A stretch of DNA of 64,000 nt from Mycolicibacterium sp. CBMA 247 (GCF_009729095.1 NZ_VTGX01000003.1:186001-250000); one strand, 5' to 3'. Counted from the first letter of the stretch, positions 1-9,026 are shown. The notes: generated by a model from the sequence alone, not told the origin. Made by a program: numbers and translations.

Positions 1-2
1 AC

Positions 3-743
3 ACCGAGCGTCACGACGAGTTCCTGTCGTGGGCCCGGTCGGTGCCGCACCTGGTCAATTCGGCGCAGATCGTGGAGTGGAACACCGACAAGCGCTACCT
101 CGACGATCTGCACCAGATGGGCGTTCCGGTGGTGCCGACCGGATACTTCGAGGTCGGCGAGCAGGTGAGCGTGCCCGACTGCGAGGTCGTGGTGAAGCCC
201 GCGGTGGGGGCCGGATCAACGGGGGCGCAGCGCTTCGTCGATGCCTCGGAGGCCCTGGCGCACGCGGCGGCACTGCAGGCCAAAGGCCGTGCGGTGCTGG
301 TGCAGCCATATGACCCGCGGATCGCCGACGGTGAGACCGCGCTGGTGTTCTTGGGCGGCGAGGAATCCCACGCGTTCACCAAGGGGCCGATCCTGCCGCC
401 GGCCGGGCAGTCGCCCGAGTTCGAGGAGACCGGCACCTATGCGCACGAGTCGTTGTCACCGGCCGATCCCGACGACGAGATCTGGCGGGTCGGCCGGCTG
501 GCGGTCGACGCGGTCATCCGGTTGTTCGACCTGGAGCCCGCCGACCTGCTCTATGCCCGGGTCGACGTGATCGGCGGTCCCGAGGACCCCCGTCTGCTCG
601 AGCTGGAACTGGTCGAGCCGTCGCTGGGATTTCGTCAGCTCGATCAGATCGACCGCGACCATGCCGAGCGGCAGTTCGCTCTCGGGGTGGAGGACGCGCT
701 GCAGCGTTTCGGGCTGGGCCCGCTGTCGCACCGGGCTTTCTAA
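3..743 (+). CDS. ATP-grasp domain protein (5' truncated by window edge)
   Basis: The reading frame is open from the first bases of the window and ends at TAA 741-743, so the N-terminus lies upstream. About 246 codons are visible. The visible part resembles an ATP-grasp ligase of the glutathione-synthetase/RimK-like type. It has a KPAVGAGSTG segment (ATP-binding lysine and glycine-rich loop), then VQPYDP and GGEESHAF, and near the C-terminus ARVDVIG and LELELVEPSLGF, whose acidic residues suit metal and ATP binding. Such enzymes join a carboxylate to an amine or similar group using ATP. The substrate cannot be told from sequence; relatives include uncharacterised actinobacterial proteins and cyclo-ligases. 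A GTG at 42 could be mistaken for the start, but the frame continues upstream of it with protein-like sequence. It is convergent with the sugar ABC ATPase gene 26 bases away. Confidence 0.75.
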   Translation, partial: TERHDEFLSWARSVPHLVNSAQIVEWNTDKRYLDDLHQMGVPVVPTGYFEVGEQVSVPDCEVVVKPAVGAGSTGAQRFVDASEALAHAAALQAKGRAVLVQPYDPRIADGETALVFLGGEESHAFTKGPILPPAGQSPEFEETGTYAHESLSPADPDDEIWRVGRLAVDAVIRLFDLEPADLLYARVDVIGGPEDPRLLELELVEPSLGFRQLDQIDRDHAERQFALGVEDALQRFGLGPLSHRAF

Positions 744-769
744 CCCGCCGGTGCGATCAGGCTTGGGCG

Positions 770-1840
770 TCAGTCGTCGAGCCGGACCCCGGTGGCCATG
801 TCGAAGCGGTGCACCTCCCGGGCCGAGAGCGCGACGGTGGTGCCCGGCGCGATGTCGGTCAGAGCAGCGGCTTCGACCACACTGGTGAGCTGCAGGTCGG
901 CCGCCCGCACCGTGACGATGGCCCGCGGCCCGAGCAGTTCCACGAGTTCGACCGAGGCGACGCCTTCGCTGGTGTTGGCGTTGGTGCCGGTGTCCGGGGT
1001 GAGGATGACATCGTCGGGGCGGACGCCGATCGTCACCGCCGCGGCGTCCGGTCCGCCGACGGTGACACGCACGCCGGACAAGGTTCGCAGCTCCCCGCCG
1101 CTGACCGCACCGTCGATCAGGTTCATCTTCGGGCTGCCGACGAAGGTCGCGACGAAGGTGTCGGCCGGACGCCGGTAGACCTCCTCGGGCGGACCGGCCT
1201 GCGCGATGCGGCCGTCGCGCATGACCACGATGCGGTCCGACAGCGTCATCGCCTCTTCCTGGTCGTGCGTCACGTACAGCGAGGTGATGCCCAGCCGGCG
1301 CTGCAACCGCAGTAGTTCGGTGCGGGTCTCCACCCGCAGTTTGGCGTCGAGGTTGCTCAGCGGCTCGTCGAACAGGAACACCGCGGGTTCGCGGATGATG
1401 GCTCGCCCGATCGCGACCCGCTGCTGCTGCCCACCCGACAGGTCCTTGGGCTTGCGCTCGACCAACTTGCCCAGACCCAGCGACTCGGCGATCTCATCGG
1501 CTCGCTTCAACGCCTCGGCGCGGGGAATTCGTTTGGCCCGCAACGGGAATGCGATGTTCTCCCGCACCGTCAGGTGCGGGTAGAGCGCATAGTTCTGGAA
1601 CACCATGGCGATATCGCGTTCTTTGGGTTCCAGCGCCGTCACATCGCGGTCGCCGATCAGGATGGTTCCGGCGCTGACTTCTTCGAGCCCGGCCAGCATC
1701 CGTAGCGATGTGGTCTTCCCGCACCCGGACGGGCCGACCAGCACGGTCATGCTCCCGTCGGTCAACTCCAGGTCGAGGTCGGAGACCACGGTCGCTGTCC
1801 CGTAGGACTTTCCGACCTTGGAGAACTTTACCGATGCCAT
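770..1840 (-). CDS. Carbohydrate ABC transporter ATP-binding protein (MsmK/UgpC/MalK type)
   Basis: This 356-residue cytoplasmic ATPase energises the importer encoded just upstream. The N-terminal nucleotide-binding domain shows Walker A GPSGCGKTTS near residue 40, signature LSGGQQQRVAIGRA near 135, Walker B VFLFDEPLSNLDAKLR and the switch histidine in YVTHDQEEA. After about residue 235 there is a TOBE/MalK-type regulatory region (GVRPDDVIL). The length matches the MsmK/UgpC group, whose members sometimes serve several sugar importers. It is the last gene of the minus-strand operon that starts with the FGGY kinase; the permease stop lies 18 bases upstream of its start. The substrate class is probably the same sugar or polyol handled by the kinase and dehydrogenase. 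Confidence 0.93.
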   Translation of the reverse strand: MASVKFSKVGKSYGTATVVSDLDLELTDGSMTVLVGPSGCGKTTSLRMLAGLEEVSAGTILIGDRDVTALEPKERDIAMVFQNYALYPHLTVRENIAFPLRAKRIPRAEALKRADEIAESLGLGKLVERKPKDLSGGQQQRVAIGRAIIREPAVFLFDEPLSNLDAKLRVETRTELLRLQRRLGITSLYVTHDQEEAMTLSDRIVVMRDGRIAQAGPPEEVYRRPADTFVATFVGSPKMNLIDGAVSGGELRTLSGVRVTVGGPDAAAVTIGVRPDDVILTPDTGTNANTSEGVASVELVELLGPRAIVTVRAADLQLTSVVEAAALTDIAPGTTVALSAREVHRFDMATGVRLDD

Positions 1841-1858
1841 ATCCGAATCCTCGCTTGT

Positions 1859-2674
1859 CTAGTACTTGACCGCGCCGCCGCTGATCCCCTGGACCAGGCG
1901 TCGCTGGATGAAGAAGCTCGCGATCACGACCGGCACGATCGCGATCATGATGGCGGCACTCATGGTGCCGATCTGCACACCGCGGAAGGTGTTGAAATTC
2001 GCGATCGCCACCGGCAGGATCGCCGCGTTGCCGGGCGCCAGGATCAACCCGTAGAACAGGTCGTTCCACGACAGGGTGAACCCGAAGATGCCCGCGGCCC
2101 CGATACCCGGGTACACCTGCGGAAGCACCACCATCCGGAACGCCTGCCACCGGGTGAAGCCGTCGACTCGGGCTTGTTCCTCCAGCGACGCGGGAACAGC
2201 CTCGAAGAAGCCGATCAGAAACCACGTGACCAGAGGCAGCACGAATGACAGGTGCGCGAAGATCACCGGGGCCAGGGTGTCGGTCAACCGCAGCGCGTGC
2301 GCCATGGTCAGGAACGGGAACACCATCACCGCCGGTGGGACAACCTGGGCGGCCAGCATGCCGAACCTGGTCAGCGACCCGCCCGCGCGGTATTTGGCGA
2401 TGACGTAGGCGCCCATGCTGCCGACCACCAGGCTGATCGACACCGTGACGATGCCGACCAGGGCGCTGCGGCCCGCGGCGGCGAATACACCTGAATCCAG
2501 CACGTTCTGCCAGTTCGCCAGGCTGGGGGAGAACGCGATCAGGAACGGCTCCGACATCTGCTCGGGCGTCTTGAAACTCGCCAGCGCCACCCAGGCGATG
2601 GGGAACAGGACGAACACGAAGGCCGCTGCGAGCACGGCGATACGCAGGATCTCCAGCCCGCGGGGTCGGGTCAT
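1859..2674 (-). CDS. Carbohydrate ABC transporter permease, MalG family
   Basis: This is a 271-residue inner-membrane permease subunit. The start is taken at ATG 2674 (MTRPRGLEI) because it overlaps the upstream permease stop in a TCAT (ATGA) arrangement typical of translational coupling; a longer in-frame extension to 3070 is only a shadow of the other permease gene. It has about six hydrophobic helices and the cytoplasmic EAA loop near residue 185 (LEEQARVDGFTRWQAFRMVV), which docks on the ATPase. It pairs with the MalF-type permease encoded immediately upstream. Confidence 0.92.
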   Translation of the reverse strand: MTRPRGLEILRIAVLAAAFVFVLFPIAWVALASFKTPEQMSEPFLIAFSPSLANWQNVLDSGVFAAAGRSALVGIVTVSISLVVGSMGAYVIAKYRAGGSLTRFGMLAAQVVPPAVMVFPFLTMAHALRLTDTLAPVIFAHLSFVLPLVTWFLIGFFEAVPASLEEQARVDGFTRWQAFRMVVLPQVYPGIGAAGIFGFTLSWNDLFYGLILAPGNAAILPVAIANFNTFRGVQIGTMSAAIMIAIVPVVIASFFIQRRLVQGISGGAVKY

Positions 2675-3543
2675 CGGACAGTCCTTTCCGAGGCCCGGTC
2701 CCTGCTGCGTTCCATGGTGCGGAACGCCACCACGATCACGACCAGCACCACTGCCAGCACGATGAAGGCCATGGCGCTGGCCTGGGCGAGCCGGAAGAAC
2801 TGGATGCCTTCGAGATACATGTAGTACTGCAGAGTCTGGGTTTCGGTGCCCGGGCCGCCGCGGGTGGTGGCATAGACGTATTCGAAGACCCGCAGTGCGT
2901 CCAGACCGCGCAACAGCACCGCCACGGTGAGCACCGGTGCCAGCATCGGGATCAGCACGCGGCGCAACCGGTAGACCGGCCCGGCTCCGTCGACCCGGGC
3001 GGCCTCCATGGGTTGCTTGGGCATCGACTCCAAGCCGGCCAGGATCAGTAGGATCATGAACGGTGTCCACTGCCAGACATCGATGAAGGCCAGCGTCAGC
3101 AGCGCCCGGCCGGCGCCGAAGAAGTCGTAGTCGGCCCCCACGGCGTGCAGCAGCGCCGGGACGGCGCCGATCTGGTCGTTGAGCAGGAACCGGAAGATCA
3201 GCCCGACGGCGATCGGGGTGATGAACATGGGCGCGAGCACGATGGCCCGGGACAGGTCCTTGGCCCAGCGCTGCTGGTGCAGCGCCAGGGCCAGGCTGAA
3301 ACCGATCACCAACTCGGCGGTCACCGCGATCACCACGTAGATCGCGGTGGTGGCGAATGCCTCCCAGAACGCCGAATTCGACAGGGCGTTGGTGAAATTC
3401 GCCACGCCGACGAAACCGGGTTGCTTGCGGTCGGTCAGCTTGTAGTTCGTCAGCGACAGGTAGGCCGCATAGCAGAGCGGGAATCCGACGGCCACAGCGA
3501 ACAGGGCGAGCAGCGGCATGAGCATGCCGTACTTGAACTTCAT
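2671..3543 (-). CDS. Carbohydrate ABC transporter permease, MalF/UgpA family
   Basis: This 290-residue membrane permease starts at ATG 3543 (MKFKYGMLM). An open extension to 3675 has no membrane or family character and overlaps the binding-protein gene. The first helix (LLALFAVAVGFPLCYAAYLSL) is followed by a periplasmic segment and about five more helices. The EAA motif is PMEAARVDGAGPVYRLRRVL near residue 190. It forms the translocation pore with the MalG-type subunit. There are 55 bases between the binding-protein stop and this start. Confidence 0.92.
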   Translation of the reverse strand: MKFKYGMLMPLLALFAVAVGFPLCYAAYLSLTNYKLTDRKQPGFVGVANFTNALSNSAFWEAFATTAIYVVIAVTAELVIGFSLALALHQQRWAKDLSRAIVLAPMFITPIAVGLIFRFLLNDQIGAVPALLHAVGADYDFFGAGRALLTLAFIDVWQWTPFMILLILAGLESMPKQPMEAARVDGAGPVYRLRRVLIPMLAPVLTVAVLLRGLDALRVFEYVYATTRGGPGTETQTLQYYMYLEGIQFFRLAQASAMAFIVLAVVLVVIVVAFRTMERSRDRASERTVR

Positions 3544-3598
3544 CTGTGTCGCCCTCGCCAGCCCGGTGTGACAGATGTGGCCGCCGGATTCCCTACGG

Positions 3599-4936
3599 TC
3601 ACTTCTGGATCCGCTCCGCAGCTGCCTGTGCGTCACGCAGTGCATCGGCGACGCTCTTGTTGCCTGCGGCGGCATCGTTGAGCTCGGTGCCGACCGCCTG
3701 GATCATCTCCTCGCCACCCTTGCCCTGGGTCAGTGGCGCGGCGTCGGCCAGGATCTTGCCGACGGTCTTGTAGTAGTCGGCGCCGTACCCGTCGGCGAGC
3801 ACCTTCGGATTGGTCAGTGAGCTCTGCCGGACGACGGCGCCGCCATCGGCGACCCGCAGCGCGTCGATATCGGGCGAGGTCACCCACGAGGCGAACGCCC
3901 ACGCGGCGTCGGATGCGCCGGAGTTGGCCGGGATCGCCCAACTCCACAGCCCCAGAGCGGACTTGCCGCCGGGGATCGGGGCCAGGGAGAACTGGCCGGC
4001 GCGCTGCGCGGAAGCCCCTGCGGGATCGTTGAGGGCGGGCAGGTTCCAGTTGTACCCGATCATCGAGGACGCCTTACCGCTGGAGACCGAACGGAAGGCT
4101 TCGTCGAAGCCCCAGGCCAGGCTGTTGGCCGGGGCCGCGGTGCGATAGGTGTCGATGTAGGCGTTCAGGGCGCGGGCGGCCTGCTCGGTGTTCAGCGTGG
4201 GCTTACCGTCCTTGCCGTAGATCGACCCGCCGGCGGCGAACAGCCAGTTGGCCCACTCCTCGAAGATCTTGTAGCCGCGCTGGGGCTGCATCGCGATGCC
4301 GGCCCGGTCGGCGGTCTTGAGCCGCTGGGAGGTGCTGACCAGGCTGTCCAGATCAGTGGGGACGGTCAACCCCGAGGACTTCAGATCCTCGGTGTTGTAG
4401 ATGTAGCCCAGCGCGTAGTTGTAGAACGGAACGCCGTAGGTGGTGCCGTCCACGTCGGTGATCGCGGTGAGTGACGGGAAGAAGTCGTCGGGCTGATACC
4501 CGGTGGTCGATGCGATCCGGTCGTTGAGCGGCTCAAGGAAGCCCGCTGCTGCGAAGTCGTCCATCCACGGGTTGTCCACCACGATCAGGTCGTAGGTCGG
4601 CTGGGAAGACTGGAAGGAGGACACCAGACGGTCGCGCATCTGGTCGAAGGTCATGGTCTCGATCTGGACCTTGATGTTGGGATACTTCTGGTTGAACTGT
4701 CCGACCAGCTTTTTCACCACGTCCGTGTCCGGCACGTTCTCCATCAGCACACGCACGGTGGCGCTGGTGTCGGTCGGCACGTCACCGATGCCCGACGAGC
4801 TCTGCTCACCGGTGCCGCCGGTGCCGGCACAGCCGGCCAGGGTCAGACTGGCGGCGGCGACGATCGCGGGCAACCACCGGGTCGTTTTCGACGGGGCCCG
4901 CCGGGACGCCCGCCGGCTGAACATCGGAATTTTCAT
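3599..4936 (-). CDS. Extracellular sugar-binding lipoprotein of the ABC importer
   Basis: This is a 445-residue family-1 solute-binding protein (MalE/UgpB-like). The N-terminus has basic residues, a hydrophobic stretch (WLPAIVAAASLTLAGC) and a lipobox LAGC whose cysteine is at about residue 36, so the mature protein should be lipid-anchored on the outer face of the membrane. The body shows the usual family features: an early VRVLMENVPDTDVVKKLV segment, YDLIVVDNPWMDDFAAAG, and late SWAIPANSGASDAAWAFASWVTSP. It captures the substrate for the two permeases downstream. The ligand is probably a sugar or polyol, given the kinase and dehydrogenase genes, but is not readable from sequence. Confidence 0.92.
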   Translation of the reverse strand: MKIPMFSRRASRRAPSKTTRWLPAIVAAASLTLAGCAGTGGTGEQSSSGIGDVPTDTSATVRVLMENVPDTDVVKKLVGQFNQKYPNIKVQIETMTFDQMRDRLVSSFQSSQPTYDLIVVDNPWMDDFAAAGFLEPLNDRIASTTGYQPDDFFPSLTAITDVDGTTYGVPFYNYALGYIYNTEDLKSSGLTVPTDLDSLVSTSQRLKTADRAGIAMQPQRGYKIFEEWANWLFAAGGSIYGKDGKPTLNTEQAARALNAYIDTYRTAAPANSLAWGFDEAFRSVSSGKASSMIGYNWNLPALNDPAGASAQRAGQFSLAPIPGGKSALGLWSWAIPANSGASDAAWAFASWVTSPDIDALRVADGGAVVRQSSLTNPKVLADGYGADYYKTVGKILADAAPLTQGKGGEEMIQAVGTELNDAAAGNKSVADALRDAQAAAERIQK

Positions 4937-4999
4937 GCGTTCTCACTTTCCCTTATCCGGGGTGGGGTGGATCGAGCCGTGCACTGGAACGGATTCGGC

Positions 5000-5800
5000 T
5001 CAATCCATGTAGGCACCGCCGTTGACGGACAGTGCTTCTCCGGTGATGAACCGGGCATCCTCGGAGACCAGGAACGCCACCGCGCGGGCGACGTCGTCGG
5101 GCGTCTGCAACCGGCCCAGTGGGGTGGCCTCGATCCAGGACTGGCGCACGCCCTCGGGGGTGGAGCCGCTGAGGGTGGCCTCCCACTCCAGTTCTCGGGT
5201 CTGCATGGGGGTGGCAACGAAGCCGGGGCACACGCTGTTGACCGTGATGCCATGTGCGGCAAGCTCGTAGGCCATCGCCTGGGTCAGTCCCAGGACGCCG
5301 AACTTGGAGGCCACGTAGTCCGCCAGGAACGGCACCCGGCCCTGCTTGGCCGCCATAGATGCGGTGTTGACGATCGTTCCGCGCACCCCGGTCCGGATCA
5401 TGGCGCGGGCCGCGGCCTGTCCGCACAGGAACACGCCCTTGAGGTTGATGTCGAGGCTGCGGTCGAGCTGCTCGACGGATACATCGACAAAGCTGGCCAT
5501 CGCCGAGATCCCGGCATTGCTGACCCACGCGTGCAGCCCTGTGCGGTCGGCTACATCATCAGCGAGCCGGCCGGCGCCGGCGGCGTCGGTGACGTCGAGT
5601 TGGGCGGCCTCATGTCCGGTGCCGGCCAGTCCGTCGCGGGTCTGTTCGGCGGCGGTCGCATCGATATCGGTGACCACCACACGCCAGCCGCGCTGGGCCA
5701 GGGTGGTGGAGATGGCCCGGCCGATGCCTGATCCCGCGCCGGTGACGACGACAGTCTGGTTGGGATCGGTCGTGCTTGCAGTGCTGTTTTGGGAGGTCAT
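5000..5800 (-). CDS. Short-chain dehydrogenase/reductase of the sugar operon
   Basis: This 266-residue classical SDR has cofactor motif TGAGSGIG at residues 20-27, SNAG near 94-97, and the catalytic set Ser148, Tyr162 and Lys166 (YVASK). An acidic residue after the second strand (VVVTDIDA, Asp45) suggests NAD(H) rather than NADP(H). In this operon it most likely oxidises a sugar alcohol or reduces a ketose next to the FGGY kinase. Its start overlaps the kinase stop by four bases (5797-5800), indicating coupled translation. The specific substrate is unknown. Confidence 0.9.
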   Translation of the reverse strand: MTSQNSTASTTDPNQTVVVTGAGSGIGRAISTTLAQRGWRVVVTDIDATAAEQTRDGLAGTGHEAAQLDVTDAAGAGRLADDVADRTGLHAWVSNAGISAMASFVDVSVEQLDRSLDINLKGVFLCGQAAARAMIRTGVRGTIVNTASMAAKQGRVPFLADYVASKFGVLGLTQAMAYELAAHGITVNSVCPGFVATPMQTRELEWEATLSGSTPEGVRQSWIEATPLGRLQTPDDVARAVAFLVSEDARFITGEALSVNGGAYMD

Positions 5801-7284
5801 GACCGGGCCTTTCGGGCGAGGCGGTGGGATACGGGGGTCAGCACGTCGCCGAGCTCACGCCATTGCGCATAGGCCTCGGCGTAGCGGTCGACGTGTCTGG
5901 GGTTGGGGACGACGGGTTCCCCCACGGTCTGGAACGCTTGGGTGCTGTCCCAGTCCTCGAGCAGGCCGGTGCCGACGGCCGCGATCACCGCGGCGCCCAG
6001 CGAGGCACCGGGATGGCCGACGATCGGCGAGAGCGTGGTGCCGAGTACATCGGCGAGGATCTGCTTCCACAGCACCGAGCGGCTGCCGCCGTTGGTGACC
6101 AGTGCGCGGTGTAGCGGTACCCCGATGGATGCGAAGACCTCGGTGTGATGTTTGAAGCCGAAGGCGATGGCCTCCAGCACCGAGCGGTACATGTCCGCGC
6201 GGTTGTGAGCGAGATCCAGCCCGACGAACGCGCCGCGCAGGTCGGGGTCGTGCAGCGGGCTCTTCTCGCCGAGAAAGTACGGGAGGCAAAGGATTTCGGC
6301 TGGCTGACGGGTGTCGGCCTCGTCATCGAGGGCGACCAGGTCGACACCGCCGGACAGGGTCTGGAACCAGCGGATCAGACTGCCGCTGGTCGCCATACAG
6401 CCATTGGGCAGCCAGCGGCCGGGCACCGGGTGGGCGTCGAGGTAGAGCCTGGCGTCGATCACCGGATGGTCGGCGGCGGCCAGGATGTCGCCGGCGCCAC
6501 CGAGTTTCACCAGCCAGTCGCCTTCGGTGTTGATGCCGGCCGCATAGGCTGACAGCACATGGTCGGCACCCCCGACGATCAGCGGCAGTCCCGCGGGCAG
6601 GCCGGTGTCCGCCGCCGCGGCTGCGGACAGTTCGCCGGCCTGTGTACCGGGGGAGAGCACGGTCGGTACCAGCGTGGGCGCCAGGCCGGCCGCGGAGTAC
6701 ATCGGCTCGAAGCGTTGCCCGTCGACGGTGCCCAGCCCCGATTCGATGGCCCAGTTCAGCTCCACGTGCGCGGGAGCGCCGAGGGCCATGAGCACCCAAT
6801 CGTAGGAGCCGACCAGGTGTGTGGTGGCCCGCCAGACTTCGGGCTCGTGCCGTTGCAGCCATAGCGCGGTGGGTCCCACCGATTGTTGGGTCACCGCCGA
6901 ACCGGTGGCGCGCAGCACCATGTCGTTGTCGAGGGCGCCCTTGAGTTCGGTGATCTCCGCCGTAGCGCGCGCATCGTTTTGCAGGAGGGCGCGGCGAACC
7001 GGCGCACCGTCGCTGTCGACCGGCAAGACCGCCGGGACCATGCCGGTGGTCGACAGTGCGCCGATTCGCTCGGGGGCGACGCCGGAATCTGCCAGTACGG
7101 CGCGGATGCCGTCGTGCACGTTGTCCAGCCACTGGGTCGGGTCGGCTTCGGCCTGCCCGGGCGCATCGGAATACAGCTGGGCGTCGCGGGTGGCCTGGGC
7201 GACGATGCGTGCTTGGCCGATATCGACGAGCACGGTCTTGGTGCCCGTGGTGCCGATGTCGATGCCGATCGTGAACTCCGGCAT
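5797..7284 (-). CDS. FGGY-family carbohydrate kinase (xylulokinase-like)
   Basis: This 495-residue cytoplasmic kinase has two actin-like ATPase lobes. The N-terminal phosphate-1 motif is GIDIGTTGTKTVL near residue 7. The middle region has GGADHVLSAYAAGI, and the C-terminal lobe has TNGGSRSVLWKQILADVLG near 405, followed by GASLGAAVIA. Length and motifs fit xylulokinase-type enzymes that phosphorylate ketoses or polyols at a terminal hydroxyl. It is the first gene of the minus-strand operon kinase-SDR-binding protein-permeases-ATPase, and its promoter faces that of the btpA-like gene. The start at ATG 7284 is preceded by AGAAGGGA on the coding strand. Confidence 0.92.
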   Translation of the reverse strand: MPEFTIGIDIGTTGTKTVLVDIGQARIVAQATRDAQLYSDAPGQAEADPTQWLDNVHDGIRAVLADSGVAPERIGALSTTGMVPAVLPVDSDGAPVRRALLQNDARATAEITELKGALDNDMVLRATGSAVTQQSVGPTALWLQRHEPEVWRATTHLVGSYDWVLMALGAPAHVELNWAIESGLGTVDGQRFEPMYSAAGLAPTLVPTVLSPGTQAGELSAAAAADTGLPAGLPLIVGGADHVLSAYAAGINTEGDWLVKLGGAGDILAAADHPVIDARLYLDAHPVPGRWLPNGCMATSGSLIRWFQTLSGGVDLVALDDEADTRQPAEILCLPYFLGEKSPLHDPDLRGAFVGLDLAHNRADMYRSVLEAIAFGFKHHTEVFASIGVPLHRALVTNGGSRSVLWKQILADVLGTTLSPIVGHPGASLGAAVIAAVGTGLLEDWDSTQAFQTVGEPVVPNPRHVDRYAEAYAQWRELGDVLTPVSHRLARKARS

Positions 7285-7353
7285 GCCGTCCCTTCTCCTG
7301 GGTCACTTGGTGCGTTGCGCAGTCTCGCCGCGGTGGAACCACACTACTGACAC

Positions 7354-7431
7354 TGTTAGATTCTCACAAGATGTGTGGGATAGTCACGACAACTCACGAG
7401 AATCTGTACGATGACTGTGATTTAGTAACAG
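7354..7431. promoter_or_regulatory. Divergent promoter region with candidate DeoR operators
   Basis: The 192 bases between the kinase start (7284) and the btpA-like start (7477) carry the signals for both operons. A 17-base palindrome-like site, CTGTGATTTAGTAACAG (7415-7431), matches 13 of 17 bases of the site in front of deoR at 9833-9849. A weaker copy, TGTTAGATTCTCACA, lies at 7354-7368 on the kinase side. In addition, AGATTCTC (7358-7365) and GAGAATCT (7398-7405) form a perfect inverted repeat. Two sites, one per flank, fit repression of both promoters by the DeoR protein encoded nearby. No footprint evidence is available. Confidence 0.55.
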
Positions 7432-7476
7432 GTGTTCGACAGAAGTATGCCGAAGACGAAGCGGAGAGGCGCCCCC

Positions 7477-8292
7477 ATGACGAGTTGGCTCGACGACGTA
7501 TTTGCCGTGCGAAAGCCCGTGATCGCAATGCTGCATTTGGCGGCACTGCCGGGCGATCCGGGTTTCGATTCGGCCGCCGGAATTCGGGCGGTCGTCGACC
7601 GGGCCCGCGGTGAGCTGGCGGCGCTGCAGGAGGGCGGCGTCGACGGCGTGATGATCTCCAACGAGTTCAGCCTGCCGTACCTGACCAAGACGGAACCGAT
7701 CACGGCGATCACCATGGCCCGGGTGATCGGTGAGCTCCTACCCGACTTCACGGTGCCCTATGGAGTGAACGTGCTGTGGGACGGACGGGCCTCCATCGAC
7801 CTGGCCGTGGCCACCGGTGCGCAGTGGGTCCGCGAGATCTTCACCGGCGTGTACGCCAGCGACTTCGGCCTGTGGAACACCAACGTCGGTGAGGTCGCCC
7901 GGCACCGTCACCGCATCGGCGGCGACGGTGTGAAGCTGCTGTTCAACATCGTCCCGGAATCGGCCGTCTACCTGGCCGACCGTGATCTCGCCTCGGTCAC
8001 CGCCACCACGGTGTTCGCCACCAAACCGGATGGCATCTGCGTCTCCGGACTGACCGCGGGGGCATCCACGGATGCCCAAGCGCTGCAAGTGGTCAAGAAC
8101 AATGCGGGTGCCGTGCCGGTGTTCGTCAACACCGGAGTTCGCGCCCACAACGCCGCCGACCAGCTGTCGATCGCCGACGGCGCGATCGTCGGCACCTACT
8201 TCAAGGAGGACGGCGTCTTCGAGAACCGCGCCGTGGCCTCACGGGTCACCGAATTGATGACCGTGGTCAAGGAGTTCCGTCAGTCGCTATGA
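7477..8292 (+). CDS. BtpA/SgcQ-family protein (TIM-barrel)
   Basis: This 271-residue protein starts at ATG 7477 (MTSWLDDVF), which has a GGAGAGG ribosome site nearby; an earlier in-frame ATG/GTG would add an unrelated basic leader. The KPVIAMLHLAALPGDPGF segment near residue 10 is the hallmark of the BtpA/SgcQ family, and VDGVMISNEFSLPY and the late VNTGVRAHNAADQLSIADGAIVGTYFK segment fit a TIM-barrel phosphate-binding end. E. coli SgcQ sits in a sugar operon, and cyanobacterial BtpA affects photosystem I, but no enzymatic reaction is firmly established for the family. Here it is the first gene of a two-gene operon divergent from a sugar importer and kinase operon, so an aldolase- or isomerase-like step on a phosphorylated sugar is a reasonable inference. 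Confidence 0.85.
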   Translation: MTSWLDDVFAVRKPVIAMLHLAALPGDPGFDSAAGIRAVVDRARGELAALQEGGVDGVMISNEFSLPYLTKTEPITAITMARVIGELLPDFTVPYGVNVLWDGRASIDLAVATGAQWVREIFTGVYASDFGLWNTNVGEVARHRHRIGGDGVKLLFNIVPESAVYLADRDLASVTATTVFATKPDGICVSGLTAGASTDAQALQVVKNNAGAVPVFVNTGVRAHNAADQLSIADGAIVGTYFKEDGVFENRAVASRVTELMTVVKEFRQSL

Positions 8293-9026
8293 GCGAACAG
8301 CTGCGTCGGTTGGCGGTCGAGGCCGCCCGGTATGGCGCCGCGGTATGCCTGCGCCATTGGGGTAAACCGGTCGAGGTCGCGACCAAGAGCGCGGCCGGCG
8401 ATGTGGTGACGACCGTGGACCGCGCTGCCGAAGAGGCGGTGCGTGCGGTGCTGGCGCGCACCCGGCCCGATGACGGTGTGCTCGGCGAGGAATTGGCCGA
8501 GCACACCGGCGCCGGGCCGGTGCAGTGGGTCGTCGACCCGCTGGACGGCACCACCAACTACACCCGGCGCATCCCGTACTTCGCCACCTCGGTGGCGGCG
8601 CGGTCGGTGGCCGACGGTAGCTGGCTGGCCGGGGCGGTCTGTGCGCCGGCGCTGGCCACCACCTGGAGTGCTGCAAAAGATCTTGGGGCACAAGTCCGCT
8701 CGGGATCGACTGAGACACGCCTGCCACTTGCGATGGTGGAATCGTCGGCGCGGCTGGTCGGTACCGGGCTGTCCTACGACCCCGGACATCGACGCAGGCA
8801 ACTACGCGAACTCGGTGCCCTGATGGCCGGCTACACCGATATGCGCCGGTTCGGTGCGGCGGCAGTCGATCTGTGCCTGTTGGCTCAGGGCAGCCTCGAC
8901 GCGTTCGTCGAAGATGACCTGGCCGTGCACGATTGGGCCGCGGGCGCGCTGATCGCCGAGGAAGCCGGGGCCCGGGTATCGCGGCCCGAGGGGCGCGACA
9001 CGGCGCTTTCAGCGCGCTGGCGTTGA
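8289..9026 (+). CDS. Inositol monophosphatase-family phosphatase
   Basis: This 245-residue metal-dependent phosphatase of the IMPase/SuhB superfamily carries DVVTTVDRAAEE (residues ~38-50), GEELAE (metal glutamate, near 65), the central VVDPLDGTTNY motif near 80-90, and the C-terminal HDWAAGALIAEEAGARVS. It would hydrolyse a sugar or polyol phosphate. Its ATG overlaps the btpA-like stop (ATGA at 8289-8292), so the two are co-translated. The protein ends soon after the last metal motif and lacks about 20 residues usually found at the C-terminus. Its 3' end overlaps the convergent deoR gene by 18 bases. Its place in a sugar locus suggests a substrate other than inositol phosphate. Confidence 0.85.
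   Translation: MSEQLRRLAVEAARYGAAVCLRHWGKPVEVATKSAAGDVVTTVDRAAEEAVRAVLARTRPDDGVLGEELAEHTGAGPVQWVVDPLDGTTNYTRRIPYFATSVAARSVADGSWLAGAVCAPALATTWSAAKDLGAQVRSGSTETRLPLAMVESSARLVGTGLSYDPGHRRRQLRELGALMAGYTDMRRFGAAAVDLCLLAQGSLDAFVEDDLAVHDWAAGALIAEEAGARVSRPEGRDTALSARWR

Noticed and set aside
3145..3681. 178-codon plus-strand frame over the MalF-type permease
   Set aside because: Hydrophilic Gly/Asp/Arg-rich shadow of hydrophobic permease codons.
7371..7613. 80-codon frame starting in the divergent promoter
   Set aside because: It overlaps the btpA-like gene in another frame and the operators; its sequence is not protein-like.
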